From positions 211,953,635 to 212,017,634 of the forward strand of contig NC_077228.1 in the NCBI RefSeq assembly GCF_027887165.1: a stretch of 64,000 nucleotides of DNA, given 5' to 3'. Both the position numbers and the translations under genes were made by a program. The DNA is from Monodelphis domestica. Taxonomy: Eukaryota; Chordata; Mammalia; Didelphimorphia; Didelphidae. Shown here one piece after another: positions 38,394-51,500 of this stretch. Under the pieces are notes generated by a model. That model saw nothing but the letters and a program-made list of their open reading frames with translations, made no database searches and had not been told where the DNA came from. The stretch's first letter is position 1, and every line of letters begins with the position of its first letter.

Positions 38394-38404
38394 GTGCGCA
38401 GGCG
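38394..38404 (+). promoter_or_regulatory. NRF1-like site
   Basis: TGCGCAGGCGC differs at one position from the palindromic NRF1 consensus TGCGCATGCGC. A half-matching TGCGCCTGCG is at 38525-38534. Confidence 0.5.
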
Positions 38405-38632
38405 CCTTTCCGAGTATCTGTAATCCTTTCAAACCGCCCGGCCTTCGGATGCCGTTGGAGGCCAGTTTCTTTGTTCCTGGGTGAGGCTCCCCCGAAGTGT
38501 TAAAGTATCGACCCCGGCCGTGGCTGCGCCTGCGGGGGAAAAGCGTGGGCCACGAAGATCAGACTGCCTCGACCTACTTAACCTCTGGGCCACGAATCCA
38601 GCCCACCTACTGGCTTTTGGTTTTTGTGAGAA

Positions 38633-38638
38633 AATAAA
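38633..38638 (+). terminator. Distal polyadenylation signal, candidate end of ACOX1 mRNA
   Basis: AATAAA is followed within 25 bases by a TA-rich stretch and then GT-rich sequence (GGAACTGCGTCGTTTATTTG). It would place the end of ACOX1 a few hundred bases before FBF1 starts, as in human. Confidence 0.5.
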
Positions 38639-38934
38639 AGTCTAATTAGTACAAATAAGGAACTGCGTCGTTTATTTGGCGCGTGAGGGCCCTCCGGTTT
38701 CGAGGCTTTACCTGGGCGGTCGTGGGGAGAGTGAAGTTCACCACTGTCCTCTCCATTAGCGAATTGAAGTGCCTTTTAAATATTTAAATACCAGACTGGC
38801 GCCCTCCTAAAAATATCCCCCCTTTCCCCCAGGAAGAATGGGGTGAGGGGCGGCCTAAGAACCAAGGATAGTCTGCTAAACCTAGTTCCTCCTTCCATGC
38901 CCCCTCCCACGCCCACTAACGGTCGTGTCGCGCG

Positions 38935-38953
38935 GCATCCTGGGATTTGTAGT
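38935..38953 (-). promoter_or_regulatory. ZNF143-type motif 1
   Basis: GCATCCTGGGATTTGTAGT is the complement of ACTACAAATCCCAGGATGC, very close to the SBS/ZNF143 consensus ACTACAATTCCCAGCATGC. Confidence 0.75.
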
Positions 38954-38994
38954 TCATTCCCGCTCCCTGTATCCTGACTAAGGTGGCGTTTGGA

Positions 38995-39013
38995 TTCTAT
39001 TTCCCAGGGTGCC
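38995..39013 (+). promoter_or_regulatory. ZNF143-type motif 2
   Basis: TTCTATTTCCCAGGGTGCC keeps the TTCCCAG..TGC core of the same motif in the opposite orientation, 60 bases from the first. Confidence 0.5.
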
Positions 39014-39219
39014 TTGAGGGAGCGGTGCCAGGCCAAGAGTGGAGGTTAGCTACCCAGGAGCTGGGCATTCGCGAAAGAGGCCCAGTCCCTCCGAGGGGCC
39101 TCCTGCTAGGGTGGGGGTGGAGACGGAAGAAACGGAGAGCTTGCTCTATTGGACGGGGGATGGGGGGATGGTCACTACAGGGTGGCGCAAATTGGGGAGG
39201 TCAGGGTCGCTGGGGACCG
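39000..39219 (+). other. FBF1: FBF1 non-coding exon 1 (5' end uncertain)
   Basis: A strong donor CCG/GTGAGT at 39219/39220 closes a GC-rich stretch right after the promoter motifs. No ATG here leads into the FBF1 frame, so the exon is taken as 5' UTR. The 5' boundary is a guess. Confidence 0.5.
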
Positions 39220-40347
39220 GTGAGTGATGACCGCGGGATGGCGGGTGGGCTGACGGGGTGATGGGGGCGGGGAGGAAACTCAGGCTCTGGACGTGGTTGT
39301 AGGTGAGGTGGTAACTTTGGAACTGAGTGCCGCCTGGGGGTGGGAGACAAGATGTCCCGATGACCGTGGTGACCCTATCCCGCCTTCTGGTGCCCAGCAG
39401 AATTCTCAGCCCGGAAGCCAATGGAGCTGTGATGTCATCGATGTGGGTAGTCCCTCCAGCCGGGCAGATAGCCACCCCTCTACACCTCATGCAATTCTAG
39501 TCCAAAAAATTATTCTCCCAGCGACCCAGAGGCTTTCCTCTTAAGCCTTTTTGCAAGTCAAGCTGCCTATCTCTTATTCTGAGTTGTTGAAATAAGGAAT
39601 AAATGAATGAATAAATAATTAAGGCAGACAGACCAATTCCTAAAGATACACAGATGACCCCAAGCAGCCAAGTCTGATGGGAGAAGAGATGTGGATGGTC
39701 TCAGACAAAAGATAATGAAATATACTTCCCTCTACTCAACATAGAGGTAGGGACTTCTAGGAAATGACCTACACATTGTTAGAAGTGGTCTGTATTTGAT
39801 ATGGGGAGGGTTTTTAATCTTTTTTTTTTCTTTGCATTAAAGGAAGGTTCAATCAGGAGGGAAGGAGGGTATCCCCTCCCCTTCCAGGAATCACTAATGT
39901 AAATCCAAAAAGTCATCAGCAAAATGTATTTTTAAGGGAGATATAAAGAATTGCTAAAGTTATCATCTCATCCTCATGCTCAAGGCTTTCACACAGGGAG
40001 GCCACAGAAATAACGTTCAAAAAAGGATATGGTCTCTGATACCAGACATCCTCCCCCTTGTAGGTACCTGCTCTTTTATGATTTCCTTTCTCACCAATGT
40101 TAGTTAGATAAAACATTTGTGTTCTGTATTTTAGAAATCAACTAGGTCTCTGTCCTGGGAAATTACTCCCCAGCTAGTGATTAACATACTGGTTTTAAAC
40201 TGCACCCCACTCCCACCCCACTCTATTCCCACCCCCACCCTACCCTAGGAGGGCAGATATTCATATAAACAAATTATTTGGAAATTAAAGAGGAGTCTTT
40301 AGTTGAACTCTGAACATTTTTTGATTGACATCGATTTCCTTCACTAG
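39220..40347. other. FBF1 intron 1, no feature recognised
   Basis: GC content falls sharply after about 39500. No repeat that I can name. It ends in the acceptor TTCACTAG at 40340-40347. Confidence 0.5.
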
Positions 40348-40433
40348 GGGGATTAAACATAATATGGGCACAGACCTAACCAGATGAACTGTGTAAAGAC
40401 CCTGTTGACAGGAGTCCGAGGATCCCTAAAATG
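40348..40433 (+). CDS. FBF1: FBF1 exon 2 (5' UTR plus ATG)
   Basis: The exon ends exactly with ATG before GTAGGT, so it gives only the first codon. The next exon supplies ATKMKKGLK, matching human MAPKTKKG. Coding bases are 40431-40433; the acceptor at 40347 is inferred. Confidence 0.8.
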
Positions 40434-43400
40434 GTAGGTAGGATAATCTGTAGTTTGATAGAAGTATGGCTTTTGGAAGAAAAGGAGCCATAACTGTGCC
40501 AAAAGTAGAATCATTGTGTTTGGGATCATGGGAGGGGGGCATTGTTATTTCTGATGAAGCTACATGCAAAGATTTCTGAGCCTTTTAATTGTTTGGTTAA
40601 AAGCATTTTCCCCTAGTTCCATGGGGTAGAAATACAATTTCATGCTACAGGCTCCAAGATACAAAGGGAAAATAATTGCTTGGGATGTTAGTAGATTTGG
40701 TTGTTGGAAAGTAGTAAATAGTAAAGATTCTTGAGTTCCCATAATGTTCTTTATTGCCTGGTAAATACTAAATTATTTTTAGCAGAATGTGGCTATCCTA
40801 GGACACTAAATAGGAAAGCTTTATAATAAAAGATCCTCTGTTTTTTTAATTTTTTATTCAATTTTGTTTTCAATTCCAAATTCTTTTCCTCTCCACCCTT
40901 CCCCTGCATTGAAAAGGCAAGAAAATAAAATCAGTTACCAAAATATATACATATATGTCCAACATTAGCCATGTCACAAAAAAAAGAAAAAGTTTCAACC
41001 TGCACTCCACTTTCATCAGATTACTATCTGGAGGTAGGTACTGTGTTCCATCATGAGTTCTTTGAATCCTTGGTTGTATTGATCAGAATTCCTAAGACTT
41101 TCAAAGTTGTTTGTCTTTACAACATGGTTGATATTGTATAAACAAACTGTACTGTTCTGCTCACTTCACTTTGTATCAGTTCATACAAGTTTTCCCAGGT
41201 TTTTCTGAAGCCACTCCCTTCATAGTTTCTTTAAGCCCAATAGTATTCTATCACAGTCATGTACTATGACTTGTTCAGCCATTCCCCAATTGATGGATAT
41301 CCCCCCATTTTCCACAAAAGGTTTTATAAATTTGGGGGGGGGCATATGGGTCCCTTTCTCTTTCTTTGGTCCTTTTGGGGACCTAATAGTGGTATCACTC
41401 GGGTATAGGATATGTACAAGTTTAATAGTCTTTTGGGCATAATCCAAAATTGCTTTCTAGAATGACTGGATCAGTTCACATCTGTTTTCCCACAGCATTT
41501 GTCATTTTCCTCATTTGTCAACCTAGCCAATCTGATTGGGTCCCCTGTTCTTAATGTCACTGTTGCTTCCTTGCTCTCTAGTTATACAATAAAAAGATAA
41601 GTATGTTGAAGAGAGATCTAGAGTTATCCCTCTCCTTCAGTTTCAGCTAAAAAAAAAATTAGTCCCAATTATTTGTCTACTAAATTATAATATCTGTTCA
41701 TTACTTGTTTTAATATAACTTTTCTTTTTCATTTAGGCCACAAAAATGAAGAAAGGCCTGAAAAGTGAGTGCCTACAAACCACAAAAAGGATATCTGTGT
41801 AATAACTTTGGCATCTTGATGCCTTTAGTCAGGATATTGCTAGAGATCTAGCCCCTCATTCTGCCTCATTAGCCTTCATGTTTAACAAATGAGGTAGTGA
41901 CCATTTTTGAGGAAATCCAAAGTTGAGAGTGACCCACAAGGATATGGGTGGGGGTGGAGATAAGAGATAGAAAATGAGTAGGGGGCAGACCCCCATAGGA
42001 AAACCTTTTTATTTTTTATTTATTTTGCTTTCTGTCTCTTTGGGGGGGGATTTTATTTAATTAGTTAATTTAGAATATTTTTCCATGGTTACAGGATTCA
42101 TGCTCTTTCCCTCCCCTTCCCCAACCCCCTCCCATATTTGATATGAAATTCCACTGGATTAGGAAAACCTTTTTAGAGCAAATACTTTTCCATATGTTTA
42201 AAGGGCTAAGGAAATTTGGTATTAAAAGGTAAAAGGTGATTGATGTAAAGGCATTTTGTCTATCCCTAAAATAATGTGTTCCCTCATAAGGAATTGGGAT
42301 TCCCTGTGAATGGAAAGAAAATAGATATGTAGAGATTGAATCAAGAGTTGACATTTCTTTGAATATGAGCTAGGTGATAAAGTGGAGAAGGCACTGGGCC
42401 TGGAGTTAGGAAGACTTGAGTTCAGATTCCATCTAAATAGCTGTGTGATCTTGGGCAAGTCCCTTAACTTCTGTTTGCCTCAGTTTCCTCATCTGTAAAA
42501 TGGGGGTGCTGACAATAGCACCTACCTCCCAGGGTTATCATGAGGATAAAATAATATTTATAAGGTATCATATAAACCTTAAAGAGCTATGGAAATGTTA
42601 GCTATTATTGTTATTATCATGAGGAAAAATGAGAAGTTGAGGGTGATTTTAGAGTTGTTCACTAGAGTTGTTGACTCCGTTATTGACTAAACCCTTAACA
42701 GAAATAAAGAAGTTCAGGATAGAGGTGAGTTTAGGAGAAAACGTATGAAGTTTAATTTTAGACTAATGAGGTTAAGATGGGTCATGTCTAATAACAGTTA
42801 ATGATGTAGTCCTGGAGCTCAGAAGATGAGGGCTAGATAGCATCTGTATAAAGATGAAAATTGAATCTATGGGAGTTGACAAAGTTACCAAGAGAGAATA
42901 TACAAGAGAAGAGAACAGCCTTGGGAAAAACTCACAAGGTGAGGGCAGAATATCATGGATTAACCTTGAAGGAGACTTGAGAGGATTAATCAGGAAGAGT
43001 ACCAAAATAACAAGGCCATGTAAACCTAGAAAAAAAGAGTATACAGGTGGAAGTCAACAGCTTCAAATGCTAAAGACAAATCAAGAGGGATGAGGATTGT
43101 TAAAAAAAAAAAAGACTAGATTTGGCAATTAAGAGATCATTGATTATTGGTAACTTTGGAAAGAACAGTTTTAGTTGAATGATAAGATCAGAAGCCAGCC
43201 TGGAAGGGTTTGAGGAGTGAAAAGAAAGGAAATGCTGGCATCAAGTATAGATAACTTTTTCCAAGAGTTTGGATGTGAAAGAAACGTGATATTATGGCAA
43301 AAGTTTTATAAGGATGAGGGAGATCTAGGTCTGTTCAGAGACAGCAAAATCCAAGATTAGATTAAAGAGAGAATGTTTGGGGCAGAGAGGACATACAATG

Positions 43401-46400
43401 AAGAAGGGGAATATACCAAAGGATTTGGAACTGAATGGGGTCAAGTATTTGAATAACATGATTGGCCCTAACAGATTGAAAGATGACTTCCTTAGAGACT
43501 AGAATTAAGGAGGAGAGAATAGAAGATGATGCTAAGGGCTTTTGAGGTCTAGAGTAGGGATGCTCATAATAAAAAATGGTCTCTTTTTTCTCAACAAAAT
43601 ATGAGTCAAAATCCTCTATTGAGAAAGTACTCTAGGAGGCCTAGGAAAGAAAAAATTTGAAACTGCAACTGTAGGCCATGCAGTAAAGAAGCAAATTAGG
43701 CCAGTCCATACTGACTGACATTAATTTCCCAAATCCTCTGAGAATTCAATTTTGAGTTCTCTATTTAGTGTTCTAACTGGTAGACAGCAAGATTATGGGA
43801 AATGAAGGGGAAGAGGGCTAAGCTTCAGTCCTGAACTACCTAGATCTCAGGATGTATTGGATTTGATTCCTGTAAGAAAGATTTTCCACAATATTTTTCT
43901 GAGTTCATAATGTTCTCTTTTCTGTTCCAGGTTCAATTGATGATGTGCTTGGTGACCTCTTGGATGACAGTAAATTTTCCTTTCTTGGATTTTCTTTTGG
44001 ATTAGGTTGGGCTTGGTATATCCCCTAAAAGTTAGTCTTCCTTACATTTCTCTTTAACCCCAGAGCCCAGTTAATCACATTCAATTCAGAATTATTTCAT
44101 GAATTTATAATCAATTTGACCAGAAGGACTGAAAGATATAATCCTCAGAAGCCCAAATCCAAGTTCATTAAGGGAAGAAATACATTCTAGGCCTTCCAAA
44201 TCAAAATAAGATTTCCTGGGCACATAGAAGTAGAACAGTGACTCTCATGCCATTCAGCTCATCAGAGGAAAGTAGTTCTCATTTGATCCATACAACTTAG
44301 AGGAAATTACTACTTAGACCTTTTATAGGCACTCCATTTCCTCAGGGTGAGGTTAGGTGAGAGATGAGATTCTACCAACTCCATACACCTTGGCTCTTAG
44401 AGGATTAGTGTTGGAATTCTTTGCTATAATGCCTCCTTCCTTCCCCACACACAAATGCACCACTTGAAGGATGTAGTCATTCCATTCTCAGAATATGCTT
44501 GTATTCTGATCAAGGACACATGTAAAACCCAGCGGAATTGAACTTCAGCTATGGGAAGGGGTAGGAGGAGGGGAGAGAGGGAAAGAATATGATTCTTGTA
44601 ACCAAGGAATAATGTTCTAAATTGACTAAATAAAATTTAAAAATTAAATTTAAAAAAATTTTTTTAATATGCCTGTAGTGGCCATAGTCATGTACAATAA
44701 TCTTCCCACAGCAGGTTTGTATAAGGGTGATAGAAATTTCCACTCTCTTGATCCTGGACCCTTTTCATGGGGCAGCTGCATGATTTGTTTTCTGATCTTT
44801 TATTTTCAGCCATGCCACCTGAAAAGCCTCTCCAACCAGCTGCAAATCCCAGCCTAGGATCATCTCAAGGCTTTCCTTCAAGGGCCAGAAAAAAGTGAGA
44901 ATGAGTCAATATGGATTTCTGAGCATCCATTTTTCCCAATCATTTCTTGCTGGCAGCTTGACCTTCCTGCCCTTTCCCTTACTCTTTGCTTTACTTCTGG
45001 CCCACCATCCCATCCCCTGCCAATTGTATTTATTAGTTCATTGAAGTCTCATGATATTAATAAAGATGCCTGGGCTCTTATTTGGCTTCTGCCACTAATG
45101 AACTAGCCCAGGAAAATCATTTACCCTCTCTGAGCCTGGAGTGCTTTATCAGAAAAAGGTATTGGATTAGATCAGGAATTTACCTCAGGCCCATGAACTT
45201 GTGTTTTTAATTTCAGGAACTGTATTTCAATAGTAGTTTTCTTTGTAGTCCTATGTATTTTATGCATTTAAAAATATCATTCTGAGGTGTTCATTGGCTT
45301 CACTATTCTACAAGAGTGGTCCATAATGAAAGAAAATGTTAAGAATTGGATTAGATAATCTCTAAAACCCCCTAAAGCTCTAAAATTTTAGCTCTTACTG
45401 AGAAAAATTTGTTCAAAGCCATTTGTACCTCCACCTTCTCTGTCTTTCTTGCAGTTGTGAGCTCCAATTAGGGAATCAGGCTATTTGTAATTCTCCAACT
45501 TTCTTGCCAGGTCCATTATAGAAGATGACTTCTTCAGCACCATGGCAGCCCAGGCAGGTGCAGATGCTGAGGTGAGAAAGGCCCAAGTCATTGCTATTTG
45601 TTCTATACTTGTTGGGCAGGGAGGGGGTGGGGCAGTGTGTGATGGAGAGTATGACCTAAGTTATGACTATAGAAAGCTTTTAAACCCCTCAAAGGGCCTA
45701 CTTTATGTTTAAAATAAATACTCTAAACTTGCTTAGTGAACCTAAAGCCAAGACCTTTCCTTTTTCCCTGAAAGTTCAACTAATCACTAGAACTCCATGA
45801 ATCTATTGTTCACTTGGATTTTGTTCCTCCTGCATGCTTGCCATGGGTATTTAGAATCACGGCCAGTCTTGGAAGTGGAAATTGGCAGAACCTCTGAGTG
45901 CTTGTGGTTGGAACTAACTTCCCACCTGGAAAGAGTTAGGAAGGCATAGAGACTACTGGGTTCTTGTATCCCAAGGTCTTGTGCTAGGCAGGAAGGATTG
46001 TCTCCAGATTCCTTGACTCATAGGGGCTAAGCCCCAAGTGATACAGACAAGAGAGGACCTATTTGTATCTCAGTTGGTTATTTGGCCCTCCATGGACCAT
46101 CTTCCCTTGCAGGAGAAAAGTGATATTACTCTAGAGTTTATGCATTACTTTTTATATTTATTGACGTGTATGCTTCTATATATTTCCTTCCCTGGAAACT
46201 CAGTTTTCTGATATCTCAGATGCAGACCCACAGGCTTTGCTACAGTCTCTGAAGGTAATGAATTATTTCCATCATTTCTTAGTCTTGGGAGGAAAGTAAA
46301 ATTGGATCTGAACTGATTTTTTTGGGCTCTCCATTTTTCTCAATATTTCTTCATTTTTACTTGGTTTTTTTGTATAAATCAAAATATGACTCTTGAGCCT

Positions 46401-48471
46401 GCCCCTTTATGTATTTATACCTTTAGGTATAAATTTCACATGTCTATAATTTATACCTTTTGGTATAAATTGGCCTTCTTGATATTGAGAGGCTTTCCAA
46501 TGCCAGGATCTTTTTGTACAAAAAGGGTTACCAGAAATCTAGTAGCTACAGTGATGAGGCCTTTGATAAAGACAAGAGCACCAAGAAGCAACTATTAGCC
46601 TATGATTAGATGGTATAATCCCAAAGTAAAAGACTGCTAGGGGTAGCTAGCTAGGTGGCACAGTCATAGAAAGTCAGGCCTAAAGTCTGGGAAGAGCTGG
46701 TTTCAAATTCAAATCTGACTTCATATACATCCTAGCTATGTTGCTCCAGGCAAGTCACTTAACCCCAATTGCCTAGCTCTTACTGCTCTTCTGTTTTAGA
46801 ACCAATACCTAGTATCAATTCTAAGACAGAAAGTAAAGGTTTAAAAAAAAAAAGACTACCAGCTATACCATTTGCCCTGGTTAACTTTTCACTACTACCA
46901 TCTGGGAAACAAAGTAGGAGAGGATATTTCCTCCAAAGACTGTGCCCCTGGGTTCATGGTGTTTCCCCATGTTCATTAGTATCCCACCCTTTGCCCATTA
47001 TAGCGTGGTTCATTGTCTATTCAAGTACACAAGTCTGTTCTACCAATTTAAGGGAATCTTGAAGCTCAAACTATAGGATTAAGGTAAATTACAAGTTTAT
47101 AATCTGGTATCACTCAACTAATCTTGGCCCATGTATAAAGCATTCAAGAACTTCATTCTATGTTCCTTGTTTTCACTTTATTTTCCCAAGCCCTCTTCTA
47201 TAGGCCCAATCCTTGGGTTGGTTGTCCACACTCAGAGCCAAGCTAAGTCTTCAGTGCCCTAGACCTTTGGAGTTTGGATATTTTCAAATCTTACCCTTAG
47301 GTTTATTCTCTTTGGCTTCAGGTAAAAACTATTCATTCTGTGGCAGCCATTTAACCTGCCATTTCAATTGATGTCCCCTGAGTTCCATTCTTTGGAATTT
47401 TGATATTATCCTTTCTCTTAAATTTGGAATTGAGCCTCTAATCACATTTTGGGTTCTCTCTTCTTTTCTTGTCCTACTCTTAAAAAAAATAATTCTCTAG
47501 CTCCCATTGTTTAGACACAACTTTGGCCCTAAGGACAATAGCCTACATGGATCATCAGACTGGAATTCTAATTTTCTTAGTGATGGATCCTTCCCTCTCA
47601 AAGAACTAGTATATATACTACCCCCTATCATCTAGGCACTGGATCCTCCAGTAAGACATTATTAAAGCAAGAGCATACCTTTCTTTTAACTACCTTCCAA
47701 TTTACTCTGCCTCTGCCAAGCAAATACCCCAAAATCCACTGTGCCTTTGGTTTTACCTTTCCCTGGTACTCTAAGTGGCACTTCTTCATTGAAGGGTCCA
47801 TTGTAATTTAACTTGTTTATTTTTCAATATTATTCATTTTTGTTAGTAATCTCATAAAACCAAAACTCCAAAACATAAACCCAAATAAACAATTGAAAAA
47901 TCATATGCTTTCATCTGCATTCTGACTTGTGGAGTCCATTTTAGAGTCTTCATTTGTTCAGAATTTTCTTATCATTAGCTCATGAAACACTTATTTCAAT
48001 TCCTATTTGCACTGCAAATAGAGAATTTTAGAATAAACTCTGAGTCAGTTCCCTTTAATCAGTGAAAACAGGTGTACAGTTCTTCCTATTCAGTAGCCAA
48101 CCAAAAAGTTGACCCATAGAATCTATAGAAATACCAAATGGGAACTCTCAATCCTAAGAAAGAGAAAAAAAAATTTAAAAATATGAAGTTTTAGAAACAT
48201 CTTTTAATATATAAATAAGGTCATCTCCTAATTGAAGTCTTTCTTTCCCCATTTGAAAAATGAAAGTAAGGGGCAGCTATATGGTTCAATGGATAGATAG
48301 CCAGGCCTAATGATGAGAGGACTGGGGTTCAAATCTGGATTCAGACACTTACTAGCTATGTGACCCTGGGAAAGTCACTTTACCCCCCATTGCCTAGCCC
48401 TTGCTACTCTACTTACTGCCTTAGAATATATATTTACTATTGATTACAAGACAGATGGTAAGGATTAAAAA

Positions 48472-48555
<84 letters not shown>

Positions 48556-51500
48556 AGGAAAATAAAAATAAAGCCAACAACAACTTCCAAAGCATTTGTA
48601 AAGAATATCAAATGAATTGATTGCTTTTCCTAATGAAAGCCAACAGCAGTCCAGTGGGGATCCCTACCTATCCTCCTGATTTTCTAGGATATGGATGACA
48701 TGGATGCTGACCTCTTAGGCTTGAAGAAATCTAGTCAAGCCAGTAATAAAACAGCTGCAAAAGAGGAGTTTCCTGGTGACTTCTCTAGACCTACAGGAAA
48801 ACCAATAGCCAATGAGAAAGGTGAGCAGGAGGTAACTTTGTTGTAAAGAGAGATTTGGAAGAAGTTTGGACAAAAGCTTCTTTGCCCTCATATACTCAAT
48901 TCAGTTCAATCCAATAAACATTAGGCACCATATAATATCCAAGGGCAAGAAGAGAACAGCTAGGAAGGAATCTAGTACAATGAAGCAGATGTTGAATTTG
49001 GATTCAGTGGACCTCGTTCAAATCCTAACTGCCTCAACTATTTGTATGACTTTGAACAAATCACCACCCTTTCTGTACCTCAGAGGTTCCTCATCTGTAA
49101 AATAAATTACTTCTTGAGGTCCATTCCAGGACTAAATCTTTGTTCCAGGAATCTATTTTGTCTGGAATACATATTTTGCGAAGAAGCTTTTAGGGGATTC
49201 TACTGTTCTCTTAATTTCTTTCTCTACTCTAGGGTCATGAGACTAAATAAAAAGCCAAGAATATTTGTGAGCTCAGGACTACTCTGACACCTCCTGATCC
49301 CTAGCTGGACAAAGTCTGGAAAATCCAATTATATAAATTGGAATATTATATTATGGAATTTCTTATGACTCCTTAGTTCATCTGGAGATACTTGTCTCTG
49401 GAGTCATGGAATTTGCTCCCAGACTGTACATTATTCTGGAGGAGTCTGTATTATAGTTGGATAAAGGAGAGTCTGCTTCCCACAGTCCATAAGTCACCTT
49501 AAGGATGATCATTTTCATATCCTACCTTCCAGAAGATGGTTTATTTGGGTGACATGAGATATATGGGGGACCATGAGAATCAACACAAACTGCATGACTA
49601 TACTTCCCATTTACTTTCTTGCAGAAGATACTACTAAGAAGCCTGTGCCTTCCACTGGGAGCACTGGACGCCCATACAAGAAGTTTTCCTTTGATGGTAC
49701 CACAACTCTCTCTATTATACTGCTTCTAAGGCCCCCTTAGTTTTGAGAATATGGCAGACTTAGCAATAGATATTTGACTATCTTCTTGAAGCAAGTCACA
49801 ATATATACCAGATGATGAAGAATAAAGGGCAATACTTATTTCCACCAAACAAAAGGGAGACAGGTTATCAGATTTTTGTATGGATGGTAAATTTTAGGTT
49901 CTTATTTATAAAACTAGATCATGGATTTTGGAACTTCAAGTCAAGCTGTCAATGTCTATAAAGCATTGGAAAAATCATCTTTCCCTTCATTTGTATTCTG
50001 TCACCTGAACTGTGAATGTATTCTTTTAAGTTATAGATATTGTATACTAGAGACTGTAGTGTATTTATATTGAAGTAGGGACTAGGGGACCACCTGACTC
50101 CCCATCTTTATTCAGAGTTCCTCTTAATAATATTGCCCTGGGATTTGAAGGGAGTTTGATTGTTTTTGATAAGCATCTGGAAATCTTACATTAAGGAAAG
50201 GAAGTCTGAGGGCATGACTCCACAATTAAGGCACGTTTATCATAAATTTCCCAATAACTGGATCTCATCTTTCTTTTCTGGTTAAAAGATTTAGAGGACC
50301 CTTTGGCAGGACTTCTGTCTGATGAAGAGGAAGGAATTGCTAAGAAGCCACCTATGAAAGAGACTAAAACAGTTCCTGAAAAGAATCCTACCATAGTTAA
50401 AAATCAAGGTAAGAGGAGATAATAGATGACTTGTTCTCATTGGGTGAATCATTTAGCTGGGAGCAGAATGTGCCAGGCCAAACTGCCACTTCACCATACT
50501 AAAGAAATAACTCAACTCAGGGGAACGGAACCATCCAAGCAGAACTCTAAGGCAAGGCAAAGATAAAGGACTCATGGCTTACAGAGGCATAGGGCACCTG
50601 GCGAGAAGGGATAGGTGATGTCCTTTTCAGAGCCTGTACCATAGGAACATGGGGCATGTGAGCATAGGACTGTGAGAGGTCCTACAGAATAGAATGGGAG
50701 ATAAATTTAGCATCTTGCCATCTTGCCTTTACTTCTATATCCAATCAGAAAGTTAGGACTGGAGTAATATAGGTTTTTTGCCTTAGAAGGAAGCCACCAA
50801 GAGCTGAGGGGCAGAAACTAATCCAAGGAGCCTATTCCTCTCTAAAGATACTTTTCTTTGATTATAGCAAGAAACTTTTAGACATCCTTAGTTCTTTTAG
50901 GACTTTTGGTCTTTTGCTTTTTCAACAAAGTTGTATTTTATTCTTCACAACAGTACCTACATACATGTATTCATATCTTTGACCACTAACCCATTAGAAT
51001 AGCTTTTATTTTTCTATACCAGTGTTCTCTACATATTTTGAACATCAGGCCCTTAATGAAACATTTTTTCCCAGTCCACAGTTTTCTTAGTTGTGTCAGC
51101 TTTGTAAAAGTTTTTCAATTTTGCATAATTGAAATAATCTATTTTATCTTTTATGATTGCATTTCTCACTCATTCACTTAAGAATTCTCTGCCTCACCAC
51201 AGGCATAGAAAGTTGTCTGATCTGGTTCTCTTGTACATTTTTTATGACAGGATCTTTAACATTCAGGTCATGTATGTCCAGTTTAGCCTTACTGTGACTT
51301 ATAGAGTGATATATTGCTCTAAACTTTATTTCCACCAGTTTTTGTCAAATATAGAGTTCTTTCCCAAGTATTTTAGATTCTCATATTTAATGAATACTCG
51401 GTTATTGAATTCACTTGTTTTAGTTCTTTCTCATATAGTCCATTCCACTGACCTTTTTTATTTTTCAGTCAGTACAAATAATTTTGATGATTATTGTTTT

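Larger units (their letters stand above)
34989..38655 (+). other. ACOX1: ACOX1 3' UTR (inferred extent)
   Basis: There is no further coding sequence before the FBF1 promoter. Human ACOX1 also has a several-kilobase 3' UTR that ends a few hundred bases from FBF1. AATAAA signals at 35344, 35558 and 38633 allow short and long forms. The extent is inferred from gene layout and signals, not shown by transcripts. An LTR fossil sits in it at 37681-38028. Confidence 0.6.
38395..39219 (+). promoter_or_regulatory. FBF1: GC-rich, TATA-less promoter of FBF1
   Basis: This is the one part of the window besides the RTE-like LINE that is rich in GC and CpG. It lies between the last ACOX1 polyadenylation signal region and the first FBF1 splice donor at 39220. 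It has NRF1-like and ZNF143-like motifs listed separately and no TATA box. The start site is not known; it is likely between about 38960 and 39150. Confidence 0.7.

Noticed and set aside
38440-38600. A structured RNA in the GC-rich stretch
   Set aside because: I could not build a tRNA, snoRNA or other known fold; promoter sequence explains the composition.
39146-39544. Open frames in the FBF1 promoter and intron 1 on both strands
   Set aside because: They result from GC-rich sequence lacking stops; no homology and no proper start context.
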